Below are positions 34,055 through 42,756 of a DNA stretch of 64,000 nucleotides, one piece after another. The number at the start of each line of letters is the position of its first letter. Positions within the stretch are counted from its first letter, which is position 1. The stretch lies in contig JAPWHL010000002.1 of the NCBI GenBank assembly GCA_027214255.1, positions 310,001 through 374,000 of the forward strand. The letters are read 5' to 3'. This DNA is from Roseovarius aestuarii. Its GTDB lineage: Bacteria; Pseudomonadota; Alphaproteobacteria; Rhodobacterales; Rhodobacteraceae. The position numbers were made by a program, and so were the translations under genes. Under the pieces are notes generated by a model, which was given only the letters and a program-made list of their open reading frames with translations, searched no databases and was not told the origin of the DNA.

Positions 34055-34692
34055 AGGGCCGTCAGATCCCCTACGCCAATGCCGAACTGGCATGGCTACA
34101 GGCCCGCGCCGACTGGCCGCGCCGCAAACTGCACGCCGAATTCACCGTCAGATTTCAGCGCGCAGACGTGTCCCTCAACAATCTCAAGGGGCTCTGCAAA
34201 CGCAAGGGCTGGATGACCGGACGCACCGGATGCTTCGAGAAAGGACAGACCCCGCTCAACAAGGGCCAGAAGATGGCCTTCAACGCCAACAGCGCCAAGA
34301 CCCAGTTCAAAGCAGGCAGCATCCCCGCCAACCGCAAGCCGATGTTTAGCGAGCGCGCGGGCAAGGATGGCTACATCGAAATGAAGGTGCCCCTGCCCAA
34401 CCCATATACGACCAGCAAAACCCGCTACATGCACAAACACCGCTACCTCTGGGAACTGGCCAACGGCCCCCTGCCCAAGGGCATGTGCCTGAAATCACTG
34501 GACGGCGATTGCACCAATACCGACCCCGCCAACTGGAAGGCCGTGCCGCGCGCCCTTTTGCCCCGCCTGGTTGGCGGGCGCTGGAACAAACCGATGGACG
34601 CCTACGAGCCCGAACTGCGCCCCCTCGTGCTGACCATCGCCGAAACCGAATACGAGGCCAAACAGGCCCGCATCGCAAAGGACAAGCCATGA
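34051..34692 (+). CDS. HNH endonuclease-like phage protein
   Basis: 213 residues (GTG start at 34051). The C-terminal part has the HNH_3/NUMOD-like layout: MHKHRYLWELANGPLPKGMC, LKSLDGDCTNTDPANWKAVP and RALLPRLVGG. Compared with homing-type HNH proteins the DHIDGDK step reads CLKSLDGDC, so the second His is replaced; activity is uncertain. The N-terminal 60 residues with RRKLHAEFTVRFQRADVSLN look like a DNA-binding AP2/NUMOD type region. Its close upstream partner is the 90-residue gene. Confidence 0.75.
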   Translation: MKGRQIPYANAELAWLQARADWPRRKLHAEFTVRFQRADVSLNNLKGLCKRKGWMTGRTGCFEKGQTPLNKGQKMAFNANSAKTQFKAGSIPANRKPMFSERAGKDGYIEMKVPLPNPYTTSKTRYMHKHRYLWELANGPLPKGMCLKSLDGDCTNTDPANWKAVPRALLPRLVGGRWNKPMDAYEPELRPLVLTIAETEYEAKQARIAKDKP

Positions 34693-35048
34693 TCAACACC
34701 CCGCAACTCGACACTGGCACAACCACTCACGAAATGCACAAGGTCTCGATCAACGCGCCGGACCTCTCCACCGCACGCGGCGTGCTGGCAGATTGCACCC
34801 ACCACGCCGACCAAGTAGTGCAGGCAGCCGCCTACAGCGTGGCCCATCTGACCGACGACGCTGCCGAACGCGCCGAGGCACTGGAATTGGCTCGCATCGT
34901 CGGGAACGATCACGTCTGGGTCGAGTGTTGGAATTGCGGTGGCGACGGCGATCTGGAGGGCACCTGCACCTGCATGGAAGATTGCTGCGCCTGCCTCGAG
35001 CCCGAGGCCTGCGACGTCTGCAACGGACGCGGGGGCTGGCATGCCTGA
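34689..35048 (+). CDS. Small protein with C-terminal zinc-ribbon-like cysteines (119 aa)
   Basis: 119 residues starting MINTPQLDTGTTTHEM. The C-terminal 40 residues contain eight or more Cys in CxxC-type pairs: VECWNCGGDGDLEGTCTCME, DCCACLEPEACDVCNGRGGW, similar to the DnaJ CxxCxGxG zinc-binding module. It probably binds two zinc ions. No enzymatic domain is seen in the N-terminal part, which is helical. Starts inside the previous stop. Confidence 0.65.
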   Translation: MINTPQLDTGTTTHEMHKVSINAPDLSTARGVLADCTHHADQVVQAAAYSVAHLTDDAAERAEALELARIVGNDHVWVECWNCGGDGDLEGTCTCMEDCCACLEPEACDVCNGRGGWHA

Positions 35049-35313
35049 CCATACCCGCCGCCCTATGCACTCCCTGCCCCCGGCCCAGCAAGCAGGCATC
35101 CTGTGCAATGATCCGCAGTTTCAGCGCTTCGCCGCCCTGCGCGCAGGCCTGCCTACCACCCAATGCACAGCCAACGCCGCCGCGCAATACCTGCGCGACG
35201 TCTGCCACGTCACCAGCCGCGCCCAGCTGAACCACACCAACACAGCCCGCTTCGCCGCCCTGCGCACCGAATTCGACGCATGGGCCGGACGCATCGCCAG
35301 CCAGAACCACTGA
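35041..35313 (+). CDS. Small unknown helical protein (90 aa)
   Basis: 90 residues starting MPDHTRRPMHSLPPAQQAGI. It contains CNDPQFQRFAALRAGLPTTQ and LRDVCHVTSRAQLNHTNTAR, a compact all-helical pattern that looks like a small phage DNA- or protein-binding domain. Family unknown. The start overlaps the preceding gene by 8 bp. Confidence 0.6.
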   Translation: MPDHTRRPMHSLPPAQQAGILCNDPQFQRFAALRAGLPTTQCTANAAAQYLRDVCHVTSRAQLNHTNTARFAALRTEFDAWAGRIASQNH

Positions 35314-35327
35314 AAAGGAATCACAGC

Positions 35328-35636
35328 ATGAACATTTTCCGCCGCGCCCAAACCCAGACGAACGATGCCTACTGCGGCATCGAAATGGGTGATCTGGTCA
35401 AGGACACGCTGTCAGGATTCACCGGCGCAGTCATCGCCCGCCTCGAGCACCTGACCGGCTGCAATCAGGTCCACGTCCTGCCCCAATCTGATGCCGAGAA
35501 CGAGATGAAAGATGGCGTTTGGTTCGATATTGAGCGGATTGAACTGATCAAAAAAGCCGCCGTGCAAATCAATACACGACAGGGTGGCGCGGATATTCCT
35601 AGACCACGCACTTCCGGCCCGGCAGTTCAACTCTAA
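35328..35636 (+). CDS. Small unknown beta-rich protein (102 aa)
   Basis: 102 residues starting MNIFRRAQTQTNDAYCGIEM. The central part GDLVKDTLSGFTGAVIARLE then HLTGCNQVHVLPQSDAENEM and WFDIERIEL is a short SH3/KOW-like beta barrel pattern, often seen in small phage proteins. Preceded by AAGGA at a normal distance. Confidence 0.6.
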   Translation: MNIFRRAQTQTNDAYCGIEMGDLVKDTLSGFTGAVIARLEHLTGCNQVHVLPQSDAENEMKDGVWFDIERIELIKKAAVQINTRQGGADIPRPRTSGPAVQL

Positions 35637-35648
35637 AGGATCACCACC

Positions 35649-35966
35649 ATGCCCGCCTTCAACACCATAGTGCACAGCGAAGTGCGCCGCCTCGCCCGCA
35701 AGGGCAAGCTGATGGACACCTGCTTCAAGATATTTCAGCGACAGGTCTACCCCGGCGCACCACCCCACCAGATCACCGATATGCGCATCTGCTTTTTCGC
35801 TGGCGCGACCGAGCTTTTCGAAGTGATGACCGCTGGCATGGACGATGGCGTCAGCGAGACGGATGGCGATCTGGCCTTCATGAAACAATGGACCGACGAA
35901 CTCGAAGATTTCCACAGACGGACCATCGCCGCCAGTCAAGCCGACACCAAAGGAACCCCGCAATGA
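35649..35966 (+). CDS. Small unknown phage protein (105 aa)
   Basis: 105 residues starting MPAFNTIVHSEVRRLARKGK. It contains CFKIFQRQVYPGAPPHQITD and RICFFAGATELFEVMTAGMD, then an acidic C-terminal helix. No family recognised. It lies in the same operon with a normal ribosome binding site (AAAGGA). Confidence 0.6.
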   Translation: MPAFNTIVHSEVRRLARKGKLMDTCFKIFQRQVYPGAPPHQITDMRICFFAGATELFEVMTAGMDDGVSETDGDLAFMKQWTDELEDFHRRTIAASQADTKGTPQ

Positions 35967-36006
35967 ACGCCGCCGCCACCCCCATCAACGAAAGGACAAC
36001 CCCGTG

Positions 36007-36429
36007 ATGACGAACAAGAAACCACCCACCCAGATCGTCAAGGCCGCGCCGCACGATCCCTACAAGATGCGCACGTTGGAACAGATTTTCGCCCTGTTCG
36101 ACGGCGGCGATTTTCTGGCCGAAGTGATGGAAGGCCACAAGCAGCTGCAACTGGATCTGCTGGAACACAAGGCCGAACACGGCACCAAGGGCTGCGCAGG
36201 CACGATGACCCTGCAGATCAGCTATGCCCTGGGCAAATCCGGCGACGTTGGCATGGGTGCTACCGCCAGCTTCAAACCTCCGAAAAAGCCGCCCAGCAGC
36301 GCCGCCGCCTTCATCAACGATAACGGCGAACTGACCCTCTACAGCCCGTTCATGGCGCGCATGCACCAACCCGTGCGCGACGCGACCGACTACGATCCCG
36401 AAACCGGCGAAGTCCGCGATGTGGACTGA
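36007..36429 (+). CDS. Phage-type protein upstream of DUF2303 gene (140 aa)
   Basis: 140 residues from ATG at 36007 (a GTG immediately before is possible). The middle section HGTKGCAGTMTLQISYALGK followed by ATASFKPPKKPPSSAAAFIN matches the pattern of a small family that accompanies YfdQ/DUF2303 proteins in prophages. ELTLYSPFMARMHQPVRD near the end supports this. Function unknown; located 45 bp before the DUF2303 gene. Confidence 0.65.
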   Translation: MTNKKPPTQIVKAAPHDPYKMRTLEQIFALFDGGDFLAEVMEGHKQLQLDLLEHKAEHGTKGCAGTMTLQISYALGKSGDVGMGATASFKPPKKPPSSAAAFINDNGELTLYSPFMARMHQPVRDATDYDPETGEVRDVD

Positions 36430-36474
36430 CCACCACCCGCCAACATCTGACCCACAATCGAAAGGAACCTGACC

Positions 36475-37476
36475 ATGTCAGACAAGGACTACAAACCGAT
36501 GATCTCGCCGATCGAGAACCCCGCCGAAACCATGCGCAAGGTGATCGAGGATCTGGGCCATCACGATCCCATCGCCACCCCGGACGGTCTGGACCTGACC
36601 AAACCGCACCTGGTCACCGTACCCACCTCTCGCAGGGTGCAAGATCTGACCGACCATCACCGCAGCGCGCTGGAGTATCTCAAACCGGCGCGCCGCAAGG
36701 GCACCGCGCGTCTGGCCGACCTGAACAGCCTGATCGCATGGTCCAACCGCTTCAAAGGCCCGACATCGGCGCTCTACGCGAAACCCGACATGAAAGCCCC
36801 CACGCTGACCTGCATCGCCGACTATCACGCAGAAGGCGCGGCTGATGTCTCCGCCCCCATGGGCGATCCTAGCGCGCGCCACGCCCACCACCGCGCCGTC
36901 TATGATTTTCCCCTGTCCGAGGAATGGCAGGCATGGACCGGCATTTCCGGCAACCCCCTCGACAAGGACGATCTGGGCGAATTCATCGAGGCGCAGGCCA
37001 AGGATATCATGGACCCCACGCCAAACGTGCTGGACCTCAAGCACAAAGACGGAAATCAGGCATGGGAAACCCGCCTGATCGACACCGCGCTCAAGATCGA
37101 AGGCCGCTATGGCCAGCTGACCCAGCTGCTGGCGATGTCCAAGAAGTTTCAGGTCTACGAGAAAAGCGACCTGACCGTCAAAACCAACCGCGACACCGGC
37201 GAATCCGAAATCCAGTTCGTCAACGAACACAAGGCGGCCGACGGTTCCCCGCTGAAAATCCCGAACCTGATCATCATCGCCATCCCGGTCTTCATGGGCG
37301 GCCCACCCTACCGCATGCCGGTGCGCTTTCGTTACCGCAAACAGGGCGGTCAGATCGCGTTCATCCTGTCAGTCTACAACCCGGAAAAGGCGTTCGAGGC
37401 CGCATTTGACGAGGCCGTCAGCCAAGCCACCGCCGCCACAGACCTGCCCATCTTCATGGGCACTCCCGAATCCTGA
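36475..37476 (+). CDS. DUF2303 (YfdQ-like) prophage protein
   Basis: 333 residues. Family-like features are APTLTCIADYHAEG, HHRAVYDFPLSEEWQAWTGI followed by DLGEFIEAQAKDIMD, and the C-terminal PYRMPVRFRYRKQGGQIAFI. DUF2303 proteins are common in prophages and have no established biochemical role; they often sit beside recombination or early genes, as here. Length is normal for the family. Confidence 0.82.
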   Translation: MSDKDYKPMISPIENPAETMRKVIEDLGHHDPIATPDGLDLTKPHLVTVPTSRRVQDLTDHHRSALEYLKPARRKGTARLADLNSLIAWSNRFKGPTSALYAKPDMKAPTLTCIADYHAEGAADVSAPMGDPSARHAHHRAVYDFPLSEEWQAWTGISGNPLDKDDLGEFIEAQAKDIMDPTPNVLDLKHKDGNQAWETRLIDTALKIEGRYGQLTQLLAMSKKFQVYEKSDLTVKTNRDTGESEIQFVNEHKAADGSPLKIPNLIIIAIPVFMGGPPYRMPVRFRYRKQGGQIAFILSVYNPEKAFEAAFDEAVSQATAATDLPIFMGTPES

Positions 37477-37544
37477 TGCCTCTTTCTGGCCCCCTGCACG
37501 CAAGGGGCCAGCGACGGACACCAGACAACGAAAGGAACGATCCA

Positions 37545-37814
37545 ATGATCCGCACTCTCGACTCTCTCGGGGCATCGCTGGCACGAAACGCCTGCCGGAC
37601 CCCGGAATCATGCATGCTGAATCCTCGGACCGAGGCCACCCGCCCCAACATGCCATTGGCTGAGCTGCTGCGCCCTCTGTCTGCCAAAGTGCAACCGCGT
37701 AGCGCCCTGATCGACATCCACGGTTGCGAGATGTCCGAGGATGAGGCCCGCGCACAGGCCCACTACGACCAACGCCTCCGCCCAAACACACGCATCAAAG
37801 GTGCACACAAATGA
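37545..37814 (+). CDS. Small unknown protein before the excisionase (89 aa)
   Basis: 89 residues starting MIRTLDSLGASLARNACRTP with AAAGGAA upstream. No family recognised; the C-terminal EDEARAQAHYDQRLRPNTRI is helical. Overlaps the excisionase start by 4 bp. Confidence 0.55.
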   Translation: MIRTLDSLGASLARNACRTPESCMLNPRTEATRPNMPLAELLRPLSAKVQPRSALIDIHGCEMSEDEARAQAHYDQRLRPNTRIKGAHK

Positions 37815-38032
37815 CCCACGCCCGCCATTTCCAGCCCCTTGCGGTCAGCGAGGCGACAGCCGCCCGCATGCTGGATATGGCAGGCACAAAATTCCGCGAG
37901 CTGGTCAAGCTGGGCGCACTACCCCCTCCGGTCAAATTGGCAGGCGGGATCGAGCGGTGGAGATATGACGACCTGCGCGCTATCTTGGACGGCAGCGCCG
38001 CCCGCCCAGCCGAACAGGACTTTGAACTATGA
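37811..38032 (+). CDS. AlpA/excisionase-like HTH protein
   Basis: 73 residues. The winged-helix pattern LAVSEATAARMLDMAGTKFR, LVKLGALPPPVKLAGGIERW then RYDDLRAILDG is that of AlpA/HTH_17-type excisionases (MerR-like), where the W after GG recognises DNA. It overlaps the integrase start by 4 bp, the usual arrangement of excisionase and integrase. Confidence 0.85.
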   Translation: MTHARHFQPLAVSEATAARMLDMAGTKFRELVKLGALPPPVKLAGGIERWRYDDLRAILDGSAARPAEQDFEL

Positions 38033-39078
38033 GCCGCCCGCCCAAGCCCCGGATTACCAAGCGCAGACTGGTCTGGAAATGGAACCCGCACCGCGAAACA
38101 TGGCAGCCCTACCATCGCATCACATGGACCGAGGGCGGCAAACAGCGCGAGCGCGCGATCCTACTGGACTGGCAAGGCGATTCCGAACTGCTGGACGCCC
38201 TGTTCTGGGCCTGTGAAAGTAACCGCCACGACAAACAGAAACCCGCGCCACCCCGCTATTCGTGGGAGGCCTTGATCTTGGAATGGCGCGCTGATCCCCG
38301 CGTCCAGAAACGCCTGACCGATGGCACGAAACGCAGCTACCGCCGCGACATGGACCGGATCCGCGAAAAGAACGGCCCCAAGGACGTGCGCCACACCACC
38401 CGGCAAGCCCTGCGCGCCGCCCATGACAAGTTGGCCGAGACTCCCCGCAAGGCTGACAAGTATCTGGCCACGGTTTCGTTGCTGTGGAACTATGCGGTCA
38501 AGACACTGGATTGGCCGCTGGACGCCAACCCCGCCAGCGGCATCGAGCATTTCGGCAAACAGCGCGAGTTCGAGCCATGGCCCGCTTGGCTGATCGCCAA
38601 ACTCCCCACCGCCCCCGCCCAGGTCCGAATCGCAGCTGAGCTGATCCTTGGCACCGGCCAGAGACCCAACGCCGCGATCACCATGCGGTTCGATCAATTT
38701 CAGGGCGACTGGATGGTGGTCATTGATGAAAAGGGCGACAAGGATTTCGAGACCTACTGCCCCCCGCGCCTGCGCACCTTCGTCGCCAGCGTGCCAAAGG
38801 CCGGCGCATACCTGCTGGCAAAGAACCTCAGCGAACCTCTTGGCTACAACGTGGTGCAGAAATCATTCGCCCGCTGGCGCAACGCCCTGGGCGACAAGGC
38901 CCGCCCCTACACCCTGCACGGGTTGCGCAAGCTCGCGATCATCGAACTGGCCGAGGCCGGATGCACAGACGCCGAAATTCAGGCCGTCACCGGCCAAAGC
39001 GCACAAATGGTGGCCTATTACCGCTCAAGGGCAAGCAGGCGCACCCTGAGCCGATCTGCGCAGCAGCGGCGAGAGTGA
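38029..39078 (+). CDS. int: Tyrosine recombinase, prophage integrase
   Basis: 349 residues. The N-terminal SAM-like core-binding domain spans roughly 75-165. Catalytic residues are Arg212 in LGTGQRPNAAITM, His297 and Arg300 in YTLHGLRKLAIIE, and a Tyr at 330 or 331 in QMVAYYRSRA. The box II position that is commonly His (GHxS) reads GQSAQ here. It integrates the phage into the anticodon-loop region of tRNA-Leu(CAA), whose duplicated core bounds the element. Unlike many prophages the integrase is not next to the attachment site: a 3.7-kb IS1595-family transposon lies between them. Confidence 0.93.
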   Translation: MSRPPKPRITKRRLVWKWNPHRETWQPYHRITWTEGGKQRERAILLDWQGDSELLDALFWACESNRHDKQKPAPPRYSWEALILEWRADPRVQKRLTDGTKRSYRRDMDRIREKNGPKDVRHTTRQALRAAHDKLAETPRKADKYLATVSLLWNYAVKTLDWPLDANPASGIEHFGKQREFEPWPAWLIAKLPTAPAQVRIAAELILGTGQRPNAAITMRFDQFQGDWMVVIDEKGDKDFETYCPPRLRTFVASVPKAGAYLLAKNLSEPLGYNVVQKSFARWRNALGDKARPYTLHGLRKLAIIELAEAGCTDAEIQAVTGQSAQMVAYYRSRASRRTLSRSAQQRRE

Positions 39079-39097
39079 TTCCCCTGCAAATATAAAG

Positions 39098-39123
39098 GGG
39101 GCCTATATACTTAACTAGCCGAA
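39098..39123 (+). repeat. Left inverted repeat of the transposon
   Basis: Begins GGGGCCTATATACTTAACTA. The stop codon (TAA, 39111-39113 on the minus strand) and last residues of the fusion protein lie inside this repeat, so the cassette reaches the very end of the element. Confidence 0.88.
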
Positions 39124-40958
39124 GCTATCCAACTTTCGTAGGCCTGCGGGACCATTGATATTTGATCGTCCGGCACCCTTTCGCCATCTTGGTCTAGAAT
39201 GTACTCACCATTTGGATGCCGCAAAAATACTGTGTTACCCCGTTTGTCTATTCCAGATGTAACCGGTGCGCACATAAACACCGACCCGCTAGTATCAATT
39301 ATGTTTTTCTCAGCATCCAAATACTCTTGATGCGTGAACTTCTGGACAATCAAGACGCTTGGGTTGTTTACACCTTTATTTCGGCCAAAAGTCTCTTTCG
39401 GAAGATCTATTGAGGCAATGACTTTTGATCGCCGAAGCAGCCAGTCGCGAAGAAAAGCCAGCCCAGGATTGTTCAATATACCGTCGGGGATAACCACCCC
39501 GAGAAACCCGCCCGGCTTTAGGAAATTCATCCCCGTTTCCATGAATAGTTGCTCCGCTGGCATCATGGTTCGCCTGTTTTCAGTTCCCCATTCTGCAATT
39601 TGATATTGGGAAAGGACATGGGCATCATCAACTCTGACTTCATCGCCAAATGGAGGGTTGGTAATCACAACATCCATTGAACCGAACGGTACGTTCTGCC
39701 GTGCTTTTTCGGGCCACTCCCCCGGCCTCAGCAGAGAGCTTGCACGATGTACATTTGTTGACCCGTCGCCATGCATAACAAGGTTCATTTGCGCCGTTCG
39801 GACCAAGAAAGGGTTAATGTCCAATCCAAACAAACTTTGCCCACAGATTTGCTTGATACGATCACGGACGCGGGCTGTGGGGTCGGAATTGCCTCGCGCA
39901 TACTCCTGCTCAATAAGCTTACTACGCAAATTGTCGATCCATGAAACGAGAAATCCACCAGTTCCGCAGCAGCAATCAATCACTTTGATGGTGCTGAGTT
40001 CGGTATCCTTGAAGTTCTTCATAATGATCTGAACCGTCATGTCGCAGACATTCCTTGGGGTGAAATATTCCCCCCTGTCACCGCGCAAGTTCGCTCCAAC
40101 AAGCGTTTCGTATGCCTCACCCTTTACGTCTGTTGCGCTGTTTAGAATTGAGATGAACTGCAATTCCCCGACCACATAGGCCGCGACAGATGGTTCTAAT
40201 TTGATGGTTTCATCTTCAAGGAAGATGAACGGATAAGCCCCTTTTACATGTTCAAATAGCGGCTTGAGGCGATCCTCTACAAGCTTGCGTTGGCCACCTA
40301 TCGACTTCTGCTCGGCGGGCGACACTGAAAAATCAAGTTCAATCCCGCCCTCTTGTTCGTCGTAGGTCTTGCAAAATATCAACTTTAGCATTTCGTGGAA
40401 AGCCTCGGCCTTTTGAAGGCCGCCATTTGCATGAATGTAATTATGACATCTCCGAAACACCGAAGTTAGCTCGTGTACGACACGCAGGTCCGTGCGCCGC
40501 GGCCTACGCGGCGCATCATCTCCTGCCCGTGGTATGTCGGCAACTTGCTCTACCGAAGCGTCCTCATTCTTCTGGTAGCCTCTCATTTCCTGACCTACCC
40601 AAAGGCCGAATTTGGCAGGGCATGCGGCCAGATAACTAATGAGTTGCCCATCACCCTCTTTCGCGTCCGATGGCTTGATGTCGTCTCTTTTGACCTCAAT
40701 GCAAATCGCTATGTTCTCTTGTTTGTGTTCCTGACCTGATCGAAAAATGGTAAGATCGCATTTTTTGGTGGCTCGGCCCATCTTGATGCTGGTTTCAACA
40801 CCTATATCGGATTTTGGATAGCCGTAATCATCTACTAAAGCCCGCGCCCATCGCTGACGTACGTTTTCTTCAGGAGTATCTTTTCGCAGGACGCCAGTTA
40901 TGAAGCACAAGACTTTCCCCGGCGGGATTAGTGGGACAATTTTATTGACTTCAGTCAT
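39111..40958 (-). CDS. Nuclease-methyltransferase fusion (RM subunit, BcgI A-like)
   Basis: 615 residues. Residues 30-92 contain a PD-(D/E)xK nuclease like the HsdR N-terminal domain: helix ENVRQRWARALVDDYGYP, Asp68 in KKCDLTIF and Glu88-Lys90 in AICIEVKRDD. Residues 160-560 are a gamma-class N6-adenine methyltransferase of HsdM type: RGEYFTPRNV (motif X), VIDCCCGTGGFL at 326-337 (motif I), and NPPFG at 434-438 (motif IV). No helicase domain is present. Nuclease and methyltransferase in one chain, plus a separate specificity subunit upstream, is the composition of BcgI-like type IIB/IIG enzymes. The gene overlaps the specificity gene by 8 bp. The C-terminal stop lies in the left repeat. Confidence 0.8.
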   Translation of the reverse strand: MTEVNKIVPLIPPGKVLCFITGVLRKDTPEENVRQRWARALVDDYGYPKSDIGVETSIKMGRATKKCDLTIFRSGQEHKQENIAICIEVKRDDIKPSDAKEGDGQLISYLAACPAKFGLWVGQEMRGYQKNEDASVEQVADIPRAGDDAPRRPRRTDLRVVHELTSVFRRCHNYIHANGGLQKAEAFHEMLKLIFCKTYDEQEGGIELDFSVSPAEQKSIGGQRKLVEDRLKPLFEHVKGAYPFIFLEDETIKLEPSVAAYVVGELQFISILNSATDVKGEAYETLVGANLRGDRGEYFTPRNVCDMTVQIIMKNFKDTELSTIKVIDCCCGTGGFLVSWIDNLRSKLIEQEYARGNSDPTARVRDRIKQICGQSLFGLDINPFLVRTAQMNLVMHGDGSTNVHRASSLLRPGEWPEKARQNVPFGSMDVVITNPPFGDEVRVDDAHVLSQYQIAEWGTENRRTMMPAEQLFMETGMNFLKPGGFLGVVIPDGILNNPGLAFLRDWLLRRSKVIASIDLPKETFGRNKGVNNPSVLIVQKFTHQEYLDAEKNIIDTSGSVFMCAPVTSGIDKRGNTVFLRHPNGEYILDQDGERVPDDQISMVPQAYESWIASAS

Positions 40959-41787
40959 CGTTAATTACCCCTGCTAAATCGGACAACACGTCGTTCATTT
41001 GCTTGACGCCGTTGCTTCGCATTTTGTCTGCTTTAGTCGCCAATTTCGAAATTCTCAAAATGGTTTCTGAATCAAGCTGAGGCACCAGACAGGATGCAAC
41101 TTGGTCACCTGTAATGTGGTCAATTTGCCCACCATGGGTGTGGCTCAGTATCTGCACCTGAGCAAAACTTGACGCGAGATACGCGCGTAAGAAACCCTTC
41201 AATTCAGGCTTGTGTGGTGTGATCCGAACAATATCATGGGTTCCCGCCCATCCATCTAACGCGGCTGGAACATCAAACACTCTGCCAAGAGTGCCAGAAC
41301 ATGTTATCAAGATCATTTCCTTTTTAACAATCAGGGGGTCCATTTTGACATTTGATGCAAGTGAGAGATACCGCTCTTGCGCTGGCACCCCTAGAGCGAA
41401 ATAACTCATAAGATCAGTAGCGTTTAGGTACGGTAGCCCATATGCCGAATCTTGAGCCCAAATTCGTGTAAACATGCTTGGGAGATGTACGTCAGCAAAG
41501 TCGGATAGCGGAGCCAAGGTCACACCAAGCGACTTAAGCTTTGCGTTGTTCTCCATGACTGCGGGGTCATAGTGTTCAGCGTCCATGCGCTTGCCGACCT
41601 GCGTCGCAATATCGTTAACTGACACACCCCACCCGGCTGGGGTCGTCAGTTGTCTTATTAGATCGGCGTGATCCGGCATCACGGGCGGTTCAGGATTAGG
41701 ACTATCAGATCTGAGGACAGCACCAACCAGTTCGTCAAAACTTGCGTCTATGGGGTCTATCAAGTTCTCTTTATTTGGCATCTGCAA
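40951..41787 (-). CDS. Specificity subunit with a single target-recognition domain
   Basis: 278 residues. It resembles half of an HsdS protein: a TRD from about 80 to 245 (LAPLSDFADVHLPSMFTRIW, LPYLNATDLMSYFALG, then KKEMILITCSGTLGRVFDVP and HTHGGQIDHITGDQVASCLV) and one helical spacer (LRISKLATKADKMRSNGVKQ). The N-terminal 80 residues probably dock the methyltransferase chain. Single-TRD subunits usually dimerise and recognise symmetric bipartite sites. Its start lies within the transposase end (17-bp overlap) and its end within the fusion gene start, so transposase, S and RM are one transcript. Confidence 0.8.
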   Translation of the reverse strand: MQMPNKENLIDPIDASFDELVGAVLRSDSPNPEPPVMPDHADLIRQLTTPAGWGVSVNDIATQVGKRMDAEHYDPAVMENNAKLKSLGVTLAPLSDFADVHLPSMFTRIWAQDSAYGLPYLNATDLMSYFALGVPAQERYLSLASNVKMDPLIVKKEMILITCSGTLGRVFDVPAALDGWAGTHDIVRITPHKPELKGFLRAYLASSFAQVQILSHTHGGQIDHITGDQVASCLVPQLDSETILRISKLATKADKMRSNGVKQMNDVLSDLAGVINDD

Positions 41788-42697
41788 TTAGCTCCCTGTG
41801 AGTCAACCGCTTACCTTGCATTTTGTCGATTGTCCCACCAATAAACGCCATGGTCCCAACTTTTGACGTGTTGTGACGGTGCGAAAATTCATCAACATAG
41901 CGGTGTAAGTGCTTTTCACTCATGTAGTGGTAAACGCCGATGTACCCGCGCTTTAGCAATGACCAGAAGCTTTCAATACCGTTTGTGTGGGCCATATTGC
42001 GGACGTACTCACCAGTAGAGTGGCGGACTGTCTTGTGCGTGAAGCCTTTTGCAGAAAGGCCATTGTAGGCGCGGAACTCGTCTGTAACCACTTCGCCGCG
42101 CGCTGGTGCGTTCTCTTGCACAAAGCCGACCAGTGTGGCCGCATCGGTGTGCTTAACGGGTTTTGCGCGGACTTGGCCGCTTTCGTCGCGCATACCAACC
42201 ACAGCCACCTTGCCAACAGCGCCACGGCCCGCTTTCAGCTTCTTGTCGGCGTGCTTGTTCTTTTCTTTACCGCCCACATAGGTTTCATCAACCTGAACCT
42301 GACCGTCCATCTTGTCGTTATTGCCGCCCATCCATGTTTCACGGATGCGCTGCGCAAGGAACCATGCGGTTTTCTGGGTGACACCCAATTCGCGGGCCAT
42401 CTGAGTGCTGGGTATGCCCTTGCGGGCGCTGGTGAGCATGTAGATAGCCAGCAACCACTTCAAAAGGGGAAGGCGGCTTTCGGCAAGTACCGTGCCTGTG
42501 CGGACGCTGAAATGTTTGCGGCAATCTTTGCAGCGGTAGGCCATTGGCTTGTGGTCTTTGCACTCGGTTACAGAAACCGAACCACAGTGACCACAAACAG
42601 GCCCACCATCCCAGCGGCGCTTCTCGAAGAAATTACGCGCAGCTTCTTCATTTGGGAATTTCTGGAAGAATTCAAATGTGCTAAGTGTATCTGACAT
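41771..42697 (-). CDS. IS1595-family (ISXO2-like) DDE transposase
   Basis: 308 residues. N-terminal zinc ribbon with CGHCGSVSV and YRCKDCRKHFSVRTGT, then the HTH region YMLTSARKGIPSTQMARELG, then the catalytic core: DETYVGGKEKNKHADKK (first Asp), VVTDEFRAYNGL (second Asp) and NGIESFWSLLKRGYIGVYHY, where the Asn/Glu of the third site occurs. Length is normal for an intact transposase. It is the first gene of the element and its mRNA continues into the two passenger genes. Confidence 0.92.
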   Translation of the reverse strand: MSDTLSTFEFFQKFPNEEAARNFFEKRRWDGGPVCGHCGSVSVTECKDHKPMAYRCKDCRKHFSVRTGTVLAESRLPLLKWLLAIYMLTSARKGIPSTQMARELGVTQKTAWFLAQRIRETWMGGNNDKMDGQVQVDETYVGGKEKNKHADKKLKAGRGAVGKVAVVGMRDESGQVRAKPVKHTDAATLVGFVQENAPARGEVVTDEFRAYNGLSAKGFTHKTVRHSTGEYVRNMAHTNGIESFWSLLKRGYIGVYHYMSEKHLHRYVDEFSHRHNTSKVGTMAFIGGTIDKMQGKRLTHRELIADAK

Positions 42698-42756
42698 GGG
42701 CCTAATCTATCTTGTTGAGATTAAACTGCCAAAAACGAAACCAACGTCAAGAGATA

